Source: Nocardia terrae
GTDB taxonomy: Bacteria; Actinomycetota; Actinomycetes; Mycobacteriales; Mycobacteriaceae
Length of the DNA: 64,000 bases
NCBI RefSeq assembly: GCF_009760405.1
Contig: NZ_WRPP01000005.1
Location: 744,001-808,000 of the forward strand
Reading direction: 5' to 3'
Made by a program: the position numbers and the translations under genes. The first letter of the stretch is position 1, and each line of letters starts with the position of its first letter. Positions 16,725-25,168 of this stretch are shown in pieces. The notes below the pieces were generated by a model. It was not told the origin of the DNA, made no database searches, and was given only the letters and a program-made list of their open reading frames with translations.

Positions 16725-17894
16725 TTGAACGTGCTGCGCGAGCATAAAATCTTGGTGGGAAATGTTGCCCTGGTCGGGATGCTGCTCGCCGGGGCGGGCT
16801 ATTTGGCCGTCGACGTGGCACGGGTGCAGCGGCCGGGCGGTACCTACACGGTGACCGTGCAGCTGGACCGGTCGGGCGGTGTGCAATCCGGTAACGACGT
16901 GACCTGGCGTGGGTATCGGGTGGGGTCCATCAAATCGGTCGACATCATCGACGGCGGGGCCGGTGTCGCGGCGACCGCGGAAATCGAAGACCGGTACCGG
17001 ATTCCGGCCGATACCGCCATCCACGTCGGGGCGCTGTCGGGCGCGGGAGAGCAGTACATCGACTTCCGGCCGCGCACCGATCAGGCGCCGTACCTGCACA
17101 ACGGGCAGGTGATTCCCTTCGACCCCAAGCAGACCGACACGCCGACGCCGATCTGGGAGACGCTGGCCGACAGCAATGCCCTGATCGCACAGATCGATCC
17201 GGACAAATACGCGGTCATTCTCGACAATCTGAACACCGCGCTCAGCGGCGGCCCCGACCAGCTGCGCGGGCTCATCGACGGGTTGAGCCTGGCCACCACC
17301 GGTCTGGACAATCGGCTGCCGCAGACGGTCAGCCTCATCGAGAATCTGCGCGTCATCGCCGGTACCACCTCCCACGCCCAGCCGGATCTGGAAACGCTGA
17401 CCCGCAATTCGGAGACCCTGGTCGAGCAGGCCCGGGTCGCGAACGGCGAAATTCGGCAGCTGCTCGACCACGCCCCCGATCAGCTGGCCCTCGCCGACGC
17501 GATCCTGGACCGCAATATGGATCCCATCCAGAACCTGGCCAATACCCTGAGCGCCATCGTGCGGGCCGCCCTGCTGCGGGTTCCCGCCCTGCGCGCGCTG
17601 TTTCCCGCGCTGGTGGTCGGCACCTCGGCCATGGGCGTGCCCGCGCACGACGGCGAGTTCTACACGATCGTCGACACCTGGCCGCGGCCCTTCTGCCAGT
17701 ACTCGACCTGGCCGCTGGCCCCGTTCGTGGTGACCGAACCCACCTTCGGGCGCTGGAACTTCTGCACCAATCCCCCGGCCGACCAGCAGATCCGCGGCTC
17801 CTCCAACGCCCCGCGCCCGGACGTCCCGAACAACGGCGCACAGCTGCCGACCGGAGCGGATCCGAAGGATCGCACGCTGCCTCCGGTGCGGTGA
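16725..17894 (+). CDS. Orphan MCE-family (MlaD-domain) protein, 389 aa
   Basis: One N-terminal membrane anchor (ILVGNVALVGMLLAGAGYLAV) is followed by an MCE/MlaD domain (YTVTVQLDRSGGVQSGNDVTWRGYRVGSIKSVDI..., VGALSGAGEQYIDFRP). A helical tail ends in a Cys-containing C-terminus (WNFCTNPPADQ). MCE proteins form hexameric lipid shuttles in the cell envelope and normally sit in mce operons with yrbE permeases and five sister genes; none are here. The TTG at 16725 has GGAGG 8 nt upstream; GTG 16710 is an alternative. It may serve as an extra subunit for an Mce complex encoded elsewhere. Confidence 0.8.
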   Translation: MNVLREHKILVGNVALVGMLLAGAGYLAVDVARVQRPGGTYTVTVQLDRSGGVQSGNDVTWRGYRVGSIKSVDIIDGGAGVAATAEIEDRYRIPADTAIHVGALSGAGEQYIDFRPRTDQAPYLHNGQVIPFDPKQTDTPTPIWETLADSNALIAQIDPDKYAVILDNLNTALSGGPDQLRGLIDGLSLATTGLDNRLPQTVSLIENLRVIAGTTSHAQPDLETLTRNSETLVEQARVANGEIRQLLDHAPDQLALADAILDRNMDPIQNLANTLSAIVRAALLRVPALRALFPALVVGTSAMGVPAHDGEFYTIVDTWPRPFCQYSTWPLAPFVVTEPTFGRWNFCTNPPADQQIRGSSNAPRPDVPNNGAQLPTGADPKDRTLPPVR

Positions 17895-17985
17895 CGGGCA
17901 ATTCCGTTCGGCGTGTCGGCGCGCCTGTCGCGTTTTGTACCGCGAATCTGCATTCGCACCAGTCAGAATGATCTCCGCTACCCAG

Positions 17986-18015
17986 AGTTCCATGCTCGTT
18001 AGTTCCATGCTCGTT
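17986..18015 (+). repeat. Perfect tandem duplication of a 15-mer
   Basis: AGTTCCATGCTCGTT is repeated head to tail at 17986-18000 and 18001-18015, 29 bp before the L,D-transpeptidase start. It may be a replication-slippage duplication or a doubled regulator site. Confidence 0.6.
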
Positions 18016-18043
18016 CCAACGGCTAGGAGAGGGTCGAGACTCG

Positions 18044-18562
18044 ATGATGAGCAGAAGTTCCCTCGGCTTGGCGGCGAAGTCGGCGGTGTTCGCCGGTGTC
18101 GCGGTCGCAGGACTCGCGGCGGTGCCCGCGCAAGCCGAACCATTGTGGCCCGGGGGCCCGGACGTTCCCGGTGTTCCGGCGATCGTCCCCGGCATCGCGC
18201 CCAGCGATGTCAACGCGCCCTGTGCGACGGCGGGCGCCCGCGCCTGCCTCAAGCTCGGCACCAATGAGGCGTGGCTGATGGACAACGGCAAGGTCGTCTT
18301 CGGCCCCACCCCGATCTCGCACGGCATGCCCGGCTTCGAGACCCCGCCGGGTGTGTTCCACGTGTCGTTCAAGAAGCCGTTCCACTGGAGCACCATGCAC
18401 AACGCTCCGATGGAGTACGCGGTGTTCTTCAACGGGGACATCGCCTTCCACATCGGACCGGTGGACAAGAAGTCGCACGGCTGCATCCGGATGACGCCGG
18501 ACGGGGCGCGCGAGTTCTTCAACTACCTCAACCCGGGTGACATGGTCGAGGTCGTGCCGTAG
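18044..18562 (+). CDS. Secreted L,D-transpeptidase (YkuD), 172 aa
   Basis: The Sec signal peptide is AAKSAVFAGVAVAGLAAVPAQA. The YkuD domain follows, with the catalytic motif SHGCIRM and nucleophile Cys147. L,D-transpeptidases make 3-3 peptidoglycan cross-links or attach proteins to the wall outside the membrane. At about 140 mature residues this is a minimal YkuD enzyme without the Ig-like domains of Ldt(Mt2)-type proteins. ATG codons at 18044 and 18047 are both possible. It ends at a strong bidirectional terminator. Confidence 0.88.
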   Translation: MMSRSSLGLAAKSAVFAGVAVAGLAAVPAQAEPLWPGGPDVPGVPAIVPGIAPSDVNAPCATAGARACLKLGTNEAWLMDNGKVVFGPTPISHGMPGFETPPGVFHVSFKKPFHWSTMHNAPMEYAVFFNGDIAFHIGPVDKKSHGCIRMTPDGAREFFNYLNPGDMVEVVP

Positions 18563-18582
18563 GGGAAGAGCCGACGCAGACA

Positions 18583-18619
18583 TTCGAGCCCCCTCCGCCA
18601 CCGGCGGAGGGGGCTCGAA
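18583..18619. terminator. Strong bidirectional terminator
   Basis: A perfect 15-bp stem, CGAGCCCCCTCCGCC (18585-18599) with GGCGGAGGGGGCTCG (18603-18617), with a 3-nt loop and extended by two T-A pairs to 17 bp. It lies between two convergent genes. Confidence 0.88.
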
Positions 18620-18623
18620 ACGT

Positions 18624-19022
18624 CTAGGCCGCGCAGCTGTGGAACGCGGTCAGCAGCCAGCGGCCGTCGCGGCGCACCAGGGTCCAGCTGGACCTGACCC
18701 AGCCGTCGGCGGGCGGCTCGGTCTGCCCCGCCATGACGATGGCGTCACGGCTGACCACGACGGCGGCGTCCGGCACGGGAAAGCGGACGAGCTCCGGATT
18801 GCTGATCACCCGCGAACCGCTCAGCGGGCCTTCGAAACCGGCGGCCATCCGAGCCCGCACGGCGTCGCGGCCATCGCTGAACACGCCGGGCAGCACCGAG
18901 GTGGACTCCGGATCGTAGTTGGCGACGAAGGCGGTCGCGTCGTTCGCGGCCCAGGCGGTGTACACGCTGTTCAGGACCTCGAGCACGGCGTCGCGGTCGG
19001 TCTGCACGGCGGTGTCGGACAT
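18624..19022 (-). CDS. SnoaL-like/SgcJ-EcaC family protein, 132 aa
   Basis: A full-length NTF2-fold protein (DUF4440/SgcJ family): AVLEVLNSVYTAWAANDATAFVANYDPESTSVLPG..., ending WTLVRRDGRWLLTAFHSCAA. Members bind small hydrophobic ligands, and some act as isomerases or in enediyne maturation. It is divergent from an ECF sigma gene whose own C-terminus is a SnoaL-like domain, so the two may see related ligands. GAGGA lies just upstream of the ATG. Confidence 0.75.
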   Translation of the reverse strand: MSDTAVQTDRDAVLEVLNSVYTAWAANDATAFVANYDPESTSVLPGVFSDGRDAVRARMAAGFEGPLSGSRVISNPELVRFPVPDAAVVVSRDAIVMAGQTEPPADGWVRSSWTLVRRDGRWLLTAFHSCAA

Positions 19023-19142
19023 GGTTTCCTCCTCGGATCACGGCCGCGGTGAGCGGCTCGGGAGTACCTACCGGCGGGCAGTGCCGGATTCATCGCTTCC
19101 GGTGTACAAATTTCGGCAGGGCCGTTTTTCGAGGAGCTGAGC

Positions 19143-20096
19143 ATGGTGGACGTGGACTTCGCGGCGAGCACCGACCGATACCGGCGGGAGTTGCTCGCGC
19201 ATTGCTATCGCATGCTCGGGTCGGTGCAGGATGCCGAGGATCTGGTGCAGGAGACGCTGTTACGGGCCTGGCGGGCCCGCGACGGCTACGACGAGACCCG
19301 GGCCGGGATGCGCACGTGGCTGTACCGGATCGCCACCAACGCCTGCCTCACCGCCCTGGAACAACGTGGCCGCCGCCCCATGCCGTCCGGACTGGGCAAC
19401 GCGCCCGGCGACGATCCGCGCGAGGCCCTGCGGCACGGCGGGGAAATCCCCTGGCTGCAACCGATCCCGGATTCCCTGCTCGCCGACCCGTCCGAAACCG
19501 CCCTGGCGCGAGGCAGTCTGCGGCTCGCGCTGGTCGCGGCCATGCAACAGCTGCCCGCCCGCCAGCGGGCCGTCCTGGTCCTGCGCGAGGTCCTCGACTG
19601 GCCCGCCGCCCAGGTGGCCGCGAGCCTGGACATGACCCCGGCGGCGGTCAACAGCGCACTGCAACGCGCCCGGAAGACTCTGAGCCAGAGCGGTATTCAC
19701 GAGGACGACGTCACCGAACCGGCCGACCAGCGGGCCGTGGTCGACAACTACGTCGCCGCCTTCGAGAACGCGGATCTGGCAGCCCTGGAGAAGCTGCTGT
19801 CCGACGACGTGATCCTCGAGATGCCGCCCATGCTCAACTGGTACGCCGGGCGGGCGGGCTACGCCGGATTCATCGCACGCGTCTTCGTCACCTCGGGTTC
19901 GGACTGGAGGTTCCTGCCGGTCGGCGCGAACGGCCAGCCCGCGGTGGCGGCCTACGCCCGCGACGCCGAGGGCGGCTACGCTCTGCACTCGTTGCAGGTC
20001 TTCACCGTTCGCGACGGCCTGATCACCCACATGATCACGTACTTCCAGTTCACGGAGCTGTTCGAGCTTTTCGGCCTGGCACCGCGATTGTCCTGA
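19143..20096 (+). CDS. ECF sigma factor with C-terminal SnoaL-like domain, 317 aa
   Basis: Region 2 is at residues 10-80 (LLAHCYRMLGSVQDAEDLVQETLLRAWRARDGYDE). Region 4 is at about 125-180 (QLPARQRAVLVLREVLDWPAAQVAASLDMTPAAVNSALQRAR). An NTF2/SnoaL-fold tail at 190-317 ends FFELFGLAPRLS-like. In ECF families of this build the tail replaces an anti-sigma factor as the control element. The nearby SnoaL-like gene, divergently transcribed 120 bp away, is an obvious candidate target. The ATG has GAGGAG upstream. The subclass (SigG/SigJ-like or ECF41-like) was not settled. Confidence 0.88.
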   Translation: MVDVDFAASTDRYRRELLAHCYRMLGSVQDAEDLVQETLLRAWRARDGYDETRAGMRTWLYRIATNACLTALEQRGRRPMPSGLGNAPGDDPREALRHGGEIPWLQPIPDSLLADPSETALARGSLRLALVAAMQQLPARQRAVLVLREVLDWPAAQVAASLDMTPAAVNSALQRARKTLSQSGIHEDDVTEPADQRAVVDNYVAAFENADLAALEKLLSDDVILEMPPMLNWYAGRAGYAGFIARVFVTSGSDWRFLPVGANGQPAVAAYARDAEGGYALHSLQVFTVRDGLITHMITYFQFTELFELFGLAPRLS

Positions 20097-20099
20097 GGC

Positions 20100-23063
20100 T
20101 CAGCTGTTCTCACCGGACTCCGCCAGCAGGCCGTGCTCGTGCGCGAAGGCGGCCGCCTCGGTGCGGCTGGCCACGCCGAGCTTGGTGAGAATGCGGGAGA
20201 CGTGCACACCGGCGGTGTTGGCGCTGATGAACAGCTCCGCCGCCAGCCCGCGATTGCTGAGCCCTTTGGCCACCAGCCGCAGCACGTCGAGCTCGCGCGC
20301 GGTGAGCCCGAAGCGGCCGGAAACATTGCCGCCCGGCGCTTTCGGCGGGACCTTCGGCGAGCCGTCCAGCGGAATGCGCGCCCGCTCGGACATGGTCTCG
20401 GCGGCCTGCCGCAACGGGGCAGCGCCCAGCCGGGTCGCGATCTCGACCAGCTCGCGCAGCACCACTCCCGCCTCGGCGCGATTCCCCTCGGCCACAGTCG
20501 ATTCCGCCAACCCGAGCAGTGAGGTCGCGATGTCGTAGGGCCGCTCGACCGCACGCCACGCCGCGACCGCGTCGCCCCATCGGGCGGCCGACCCGGCCAG
20601 GCGGGCGATGAACACCGCGCGATGGGCGAAGTCGACCGGCGAAGCGGTCGGCAGCGAGTCGCCCATCGCCAGCAATTCCGCCGGGGCTCCGGCGGTTCGG
20701 GCCGCCAGCACCACCAGCGGCCACGCATCGTGGGGATGCGCGAACAGTGTCGACGCGCCCTCGGCCCCGGCGAGCACGCCGGTGAGATCGGCGGCCGCAC
20801 CGTCCTCATCGCCCGCTTCCAGCGCCAGCGCGCAGTTCAACGCCACGAGTTCGAGCCGATACTGCGCGGCCCAGCGACTGTCGCCCAGCAGCCTGCCCGC
20901 CGCCAGCGCCGCTTCGTTGGCCGCCCGGCAATCGCCTTCCGCCAGGGAGATTCGCGCGAAACACAACATCATCGCGGCGCGGCTCAAGGGCGGCAGCTCG
21001 TCGAGCTGGGTCTCGTCGACCGCCGTCCGCGCCTCACTCCACCGCCCCAGCGCGGCCAGCGCCTGCGCCCATTTCACGTACAGAATCGGCGCGGACTCCG
21101 AGAACCGGAACGACTCGTGCGCGGCCCGCAACCCCTGCCGGACCGCCGCGATGGCCGCCTCGTACCGCCCGGCCGCCACCAGCACCGCCGACTCCCAGGT
21201 CGCCACATCCACCACGATCCGCGCGTCCCCCGCCGCCGCGGCCGCCCGATGCGCCCGCGCGAAATGCGCCAGCGCCCAGTCGGTCTCGTTCGGCCGCGTC
21301 GTCTCCGCGCAGACCGGCCCCGCCGCGACCTCGGCCGCCGCCGCACCCGCCAATCCGAGATGGGCGTGCGCCCGCGCCACGAGCGCGTCTATCCCCAGTC
21401 GCTGCGCGATAGCCAGCGCCGCCCGGGCATCCGCGGCCGACCCCACCGCATCCCCCCGGAAGATCCGCGCCGACGCCGACTGCACCAACGCCTCGGCCCG
21501 CTCCGCCCCCGCCCCTTGCTCGGGCAACAACGCCAGCGCCCGCGCCAGATCCCCACCGGGTCCGGCCCCCGTCGTGGCACGCAGGTACGCGCGCCGCCGA
21601 TACAGCCGGGCCAGCCGCTCGGCCCCGAATCCGGCAACCGAACCCGACGGATCGGGATCGAGGATGGCCAGGGCGGCGTCGGCGGCGGCGATGCCGCGTT
21701 CGGTCGCACCGACAGCCACGGCGACCTCGACGATCTGCTCCAGCACATCCAGTTTCGTTGTCCCGAGCAGGGTTCGGGGATCGGGAACGCGGTCCCAGAG
21801 CGACAGGATCTGCTCGAGCAGGCGCAGTCGTTCGGGGTGGGTGGCCGGGGCGGCGGCCGCGGCGGACCAGGTGGCGGTGAGCGCCTGAGTGAGATCACCC
21901 GCGGCCTGGGCGTGGTGAGCCAGTTCGGCGAGGGTGTCGGCGGTGGGCTCCAGGGTTGCGGTGCTCAGGATTTCGGCCAGTCGGGCGTGCAGGCGGGTGC
22001 GTTCGATCGGTAGCAGGTCGTCGTGAATGGCCTGGCGGATGAGGACGTGGCGGAATTCGTAGCCGGTGTAGGCGGGCACCAGGAGATGGCGGTCGACCAG
22101 TTCACGCAGGGCGCGGTGTAGTTCGCCGGGCGGTAGGTCGATGGCGGCGGCGAGGAGATCGTGCCGCACCGGCGTACCGATCACCGCGGCGAGCCGCACG
22201 GTGGTGTGCGCGTCCGGCGACAGCCCGGCCTGGAAGCCGAGCAGTAGATCCGTCAATCGGGCGGGCACGTCCTCCGGCGACTGCCCCAACGCCTCGACGA
22301 ACAGTGGATTGCCGCCGCTGCGCTCGAAAACCGCTGTGATGAGCCGTGGTTCGGGCTCGCGGTGCAGCAGCGCCGCGAGCTGGCGGCCGACCTCGTGCCG
22401 GGTCAGCGCGTGCAGATCCAGCACCCGCACGCCGGGGTTGCGGCGCAGTTCGGCGACCAGCCCGCGCAGCGGTCCGGCCTCACCCGGCCGATAGGTGCCG
22501 ACCAGCAGGCTGTCGGCCTCGGTCAGGTTCGCGGCCAGAAAAGTGAGCAGATCTCGGCTGGCGTCATCGGCCCAGTGCAGATCCTCGAGGACCACCACCA
22601 CGGGTCGGCTCAGCGCCAATTGCTCCAGCACCGTGAGGATTTCACCGAACAGCCGGATCCGGTCGGCCTCCGCGGCGGCACCCCCGGTATGAACGGCCAA
22701 CTGCGGCAACCAGTTCGCCAGCGCCGGTCGAGGCGGCAGCAGTTCGGCCACCGCCGTGACCCCGAGCTGCCGGACCAACCCGCGCAGCACCCCCAGAAAC
22801 GGCGCGAACGCCACGCCGCCGGTTCCCAGTTCCGGGCACCGTCCCATCAGCACCAGAACCCCCGGGTCCAAGCGCTCGGTGAACTCCCCTACCAGCCGCG
22901 ACTTGCCGATCCCGGCCTCTCCGGCGACCAGCACCGCGTGCGTCCCCGGATCACTCACCGCCTCGACGAGCGCAGACACCTCAGCGGCCCGACCGACGAG
23001 GACGCTACTGCCGGGAAAACTCACCACCCCATGATCATGCCGCGACCCTCGCAATTCGCCCAC
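20100..23063 (-). CDS. LuxR-family STAND ATPase regulator, 987 aa
   Basis: N-terminal AAA_16 ATPase: LVGRAAEVSALVEAV, Walker A AGEAGIGKSRLV (about 46-57) and Walker B VVVLEDLHWADD. Long helical repeats follow, and a C-terminal LuxR helix-turn-helix (FGLTARELDVLRLVAKGLSNRGLAAELFISANTAGVHVSRIL). The GTG at 23063 is the longest start; a second GTG at 23027 begins nearer the conserved region. Its stop is 3 bp from the stop of the convergent ECF sigma gene, with no terminator visible. The signal and targets cannot be read from sequence. Confidence 0.88.
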   Translation of the reverse strand: MGELRGSRHDHGVVSFPGSSVLVGRAAEVSALVEAVSDPGTHAVLVAGEAGIGKSRLVGEFTERLDPGVLVLMGRCPELGTGGVAFAPFLGVLRGLVRQLGVTAVAELLPPRPALANWLPQLAVHTGGAAAEADRIRLFGEILTVLEQLALSRPVVVVLEDLHWADDASRDLLTFLAANLTEADSLLVGTYRPGEAGPLRGLVAELRRNPGVRVLDLHALTRHEVGRQLAALLHREPEPRLITAVFERSGGNPLFVEALGQSPEDVPARLTDLLLGFQAGLSPDAHTTVRLAAVIGTPVRHDLLAAAIDLPPGELHRALRELVDRHLLVPAYTGYEFRHVLIRQAIHDDLLPIERTRLHARLAEILSTATLEPTADTLAELAHHAQAAGDLTQALTATWSAAAAAPATHPERLRLLEQILSLWDRVPDPRTLLGTTKLDVLEQIVEVAVAVGATERGIAAADAALAILDPDPSGSVAGFGAERLARLYRRRAYLRATTGAGPGGDLARALALLPEQGAGAERAEALVQSASARIFRGDAVGSAADARAALAIAQRLGIDALVARAHAHLGLAGAAAAEVAAGPVCAETTRPNETDWALAHFARAHRAAAAAGDARIVVDVATWESAVLVAAGRYEAAIAAVRQGLRAAHESFRFSESAPILYVKWAQALAALGRWSEARTAVDETQLDELPPLSRAAMMLCFARISLAEGDCRAANEAALAAGRLLGDSRWAAQYRLELVALNCALALEAGDEDGAAADLTGVLAGAEGASTLFAHPHDAWPLVVLAARTAGAPAELLAMGDSLPTASPVDFAHRAVFIARLAGSAARWGDAVAAWRAVERPYDIATSLLGLAESTVAEGNRAEAGVVLRELVEIATRLGAAPLRQAAETMSERARIPLDGSPKVPPKAPGGNVSGRFGLTARELDVLRLVAKGLSNRGLAAELFISANTAGVHVSRILTKLGVASRTEAAAFAHEHGLLAESGENS

Positions 23064-23106
23064 CGGACGCGCATTTTGCTTGCGACTTAATTACCGGCGG
23101 CGGGCC

Positions 23107-23727
23107 TCACGGGCTGACGAGCAAGGCTTCGACCGTGCGGCGCGCCTTCGAGACCGCGTCGGTGTCACCCAGGCGCAGGGCGGAATTCGCCAGTTTGAGC
23201 ACCGCGTCGATCTGGAAGGCCGCCAGCTCGGGGTCCAGCTCGGCGATTTCGCCCTGATCGCGGGCGTAGGTCAATTCGCGGGCGAGGCGCGCGGTCCACA
23301 TGCGCTGATTCTCGGCCAGGGCGTCGCGGACCGGCCCCGGGCGGCTGTCGAATTCGGCGACGTTGGCGACCTGGAAGCAGCCGCCCTCGAGCAGCGGGTC
23401 GGACACGTAGGCGATCCAGTGGTCGACCAGTGCCCGCAGCCGCTGCGCCCCACGGGGTTTCGCGGCGGCGGGCCGCACGACCGTTTCGAGGAACCATTCG
23501 CGAAAGTGGTCGATGGTGGCCAGTTGCAGGGTTTCCTTGCTGCGGAACAGCGTCTGAATTCCCGCCTTGCTGAGGCCGGTATCGGTGGCGAGGCGACCGA
23601 AGCTCAACCCTTCCAGACTGTCCAGTGACGCGATGTCGATCGCTCGGTCCAGCACCAGACGCCGGGTGCGTGAACCCCGCAGCAGTCGCTTGTCGGTGAT
23701 CTCCGCCGCCTGCACCACACTTTCCAT
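23107..23727 (-). CDS. TetR-family repressor, 206 aa
   Basis: N-terminal TetR helix-turn-helix: TRRLVLDRAIDIASLDSLEGLSFGRLATDTGLSKAGIQTLFRSKETLQLAT. A C-terminal ligand-binding bundle contains GGCFQVANVAEFDSRPGPVRD, as in the TetR_C_11-like group. The ATG at 23727 is chosen over longer frames because the domain starts there. It is divergent from the PucR-type gene with a small inverted repeat between them, so it probably represses itself and perhaps that gene. Confidence 0.85.
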   Translation of the reverse strand: MESVVQAAEITDKRLLRGSRTRRLVLDRAIDIASLDSLEGLSFGRLATDTGLSKAGIQTLFRSKETLQLATIDHFREWFLETVVRPAAAKPRGAQRLRALVDHWIAYVSDPLLEGGCFQVANVAEFDSRPGPVRDALAENQRMWTARLARELTYARDQGEIAELDPELAAFQIDAVLKLANSALRLGDTDAVSKARRTVEALLVSP

Positions 23728-23750
23728 ACGGCCGATCGTACTCTGCGGAT

Positions 23751-23762
23751 AAGCGGGCGCTT
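23751..23762. promoter_or_regulatory. Candidate TetR operator
   Basis: The inverted repeat AAGCG-GG-CGCTT lies 24 bp from the TetR start in the 133-bp divergent region. It is short, so it is only a candidate. Confidence 0.3.
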
Positions 23763-23860
23763 GGCGGAAGCGATCAAGCATATTGCCGCGAAACGTGACC
23801 CGGGCTACAGTTACGGTCCAGTAGGAACGCTGGAGTTCCCAGACGGCGTGGAGGATCGGC

Positions 23861-25168
23861 ATGGAGCAGGCAAGCAGTCCCGTGGGCAGGATCCGGCATC
23901 CACTCGCGGGCACCGGGTACGCCGAGACCGCCGCGGCCGCACCGATATCCGACCCGTTGCGCGACGTCAGGACGCTGTCCACCGCGCTGGTCGCGCACTT
24001 CGCCGAGCACGTGGCGCGCTGCGGCACCCTGCCCGGCGACGCGCTGCGCGGCGAGGTCACCACCGTCACCCGCACCTGTCTCGAGCTCGCGGCCGGGGTC
24101 CTCGAGGGCCGCGACGTGAGTGCCAAGATCGAACGGCTGCAGCGCGCGGGCGCGGACTGGGCGCGCGAGGGCATCCCCATCGGAACCATCCACCGGGCCG
24201 TGCACGACGGGTTCGCGCTGGGCTTCGATCTCATCGTCGACGCCACCGGCCCCGAGGACTACGCCCGGCTGGCGGTCACCGCGCGGCGACTGTTCGAGGT
24301 GCTGGCCATGGTGGATTCGGCCTTCGCCGTCGCCTATGTGCGCGAGCATCGCGCGGTGGTGGCCGAGCATCACACGGCGGTGCACACCGTGGCCTCCGCC
24401 CTGCTGGCCGGACACCCCACCTCGACCATGGCCCGCGCCGGGGGCATCGAGATCGACGAGTCGTATTACATACTCGCCCTGAGCATTCCGCAGCATCCCG
24501 GCGAGTCCGACCCCCGGGTGGACGGAGAGGTGGTGGCCCGGCGCAAGCTGCGCCGGGTGCAGTCCGAGCTGGCCCGCCGCTGCGAGGGCCGCGCGCTGTC
24601 GCTGCTCAGCGCGGACGGCGGCACGGTGCTGATCCCGGCAACCGCCGCCGACACCACCGAGATCGACGACATGGTGGCCGGATTGTCCACCGCCGCACAG
24701 GTTTCCATCACCGCCACCGTCATCCACGCCGAGACCCACCGCATTCCCGACGCCGCCGAGCAGGCCCACGAACTGCTCGACATGGTCCACCGCCTCGAAT
24801 GCGCCCCCGGCCTGCACCGTTTCGACGCCCTGGCCATGGAGTACCAGCTCACCCGCCCGGGCCCGGGCCGCGAATACCTCGGCACCCTGCTGGATCCGCT
24901 GGACGAGTACCCCGAGCTGCTCGAGACGCTGCGCCGCCACATCGGCAACGATCTGAGCCGGCGGCACACCGCGAGACTGCTGGGCGTGCACACCAATACC
25001 GTCGACAATCGGCTCAAACGCATCGGACAGCTGACCGGATTCGATCCGGCGCAGCCGTCCGGGCTGTGGTACCTGCGTTCGGCGCTGGTGGCGCGCAGTT
25101 ATCGGAAGGCCGAACGAGTGCGGATCGGCCGGCCCGAGAGCATGGTCGCCAGCAGCGCCGTGAAGTGA
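23861..25168 (+). CDS. PucR/CdaR-type transcriptional regulator, 435 aa
   Basis: The N-terminal region is a RsbR/GGDEF-like helical sensor (about 30-200). A degenerate cyclase-like middle follows, then the C-terminal PucR helix-turn-helix at about 345-410 (LLETLRRHIGNDLSRRHTARLLGVHTNTVDNRLKRI). The ATG at 23861 has GGAGG at 6 nt. The last 70 bp overlap the 3' end of the convergent lipase gene, so antisense transcription between the two is likely. The ligand is unknown; family relatives control purine, sugar or fatty-acid use. Confidence 0.87.
   Translation: MEQASSPVGRIRHPLAGTGYAETAAAAPISDPLRDVRTLSTALVAHFAEHVARCGTLPGDALRGEVTTVTRTCLELAAGVLEGRDVSAKIERLQRAGADWAREGIPIGTIHRAVHDGFALGFDLIVDATGPEDYARLAVTARRLFEVLAMVDSAFAVAYVREHRAVVAEHHTAVHTVASALLAGHPTSTMARAGGIEIDESYYILALSIPQHPGESDPRVDGEVVARRKLRRVQSELARRCEGRALSLLSADGGTVLIPATAADTTEIDDMVAGLSTAAQVSITATVIHAETHRIPDAAEQAHELLDMVHRLECAPGLHRFDALAMEYQLTRPGPGREYLGTLLDPLDEYPELLETLRRHIGNDLSRRHTARLLGVHTNTVDNRLKRIGQLTGFDPAQPSGLWYLRSALVARSYRKAERVRIGRPESMVASSAVK

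Noticed and set aside
23728..24246. Extended N-terminus of the TetR gene to 24246
   Set aside because: The extension is Ser/Arg-rich and overlaps the PucR gene; the TetR domain begins at the ATG at 23727.
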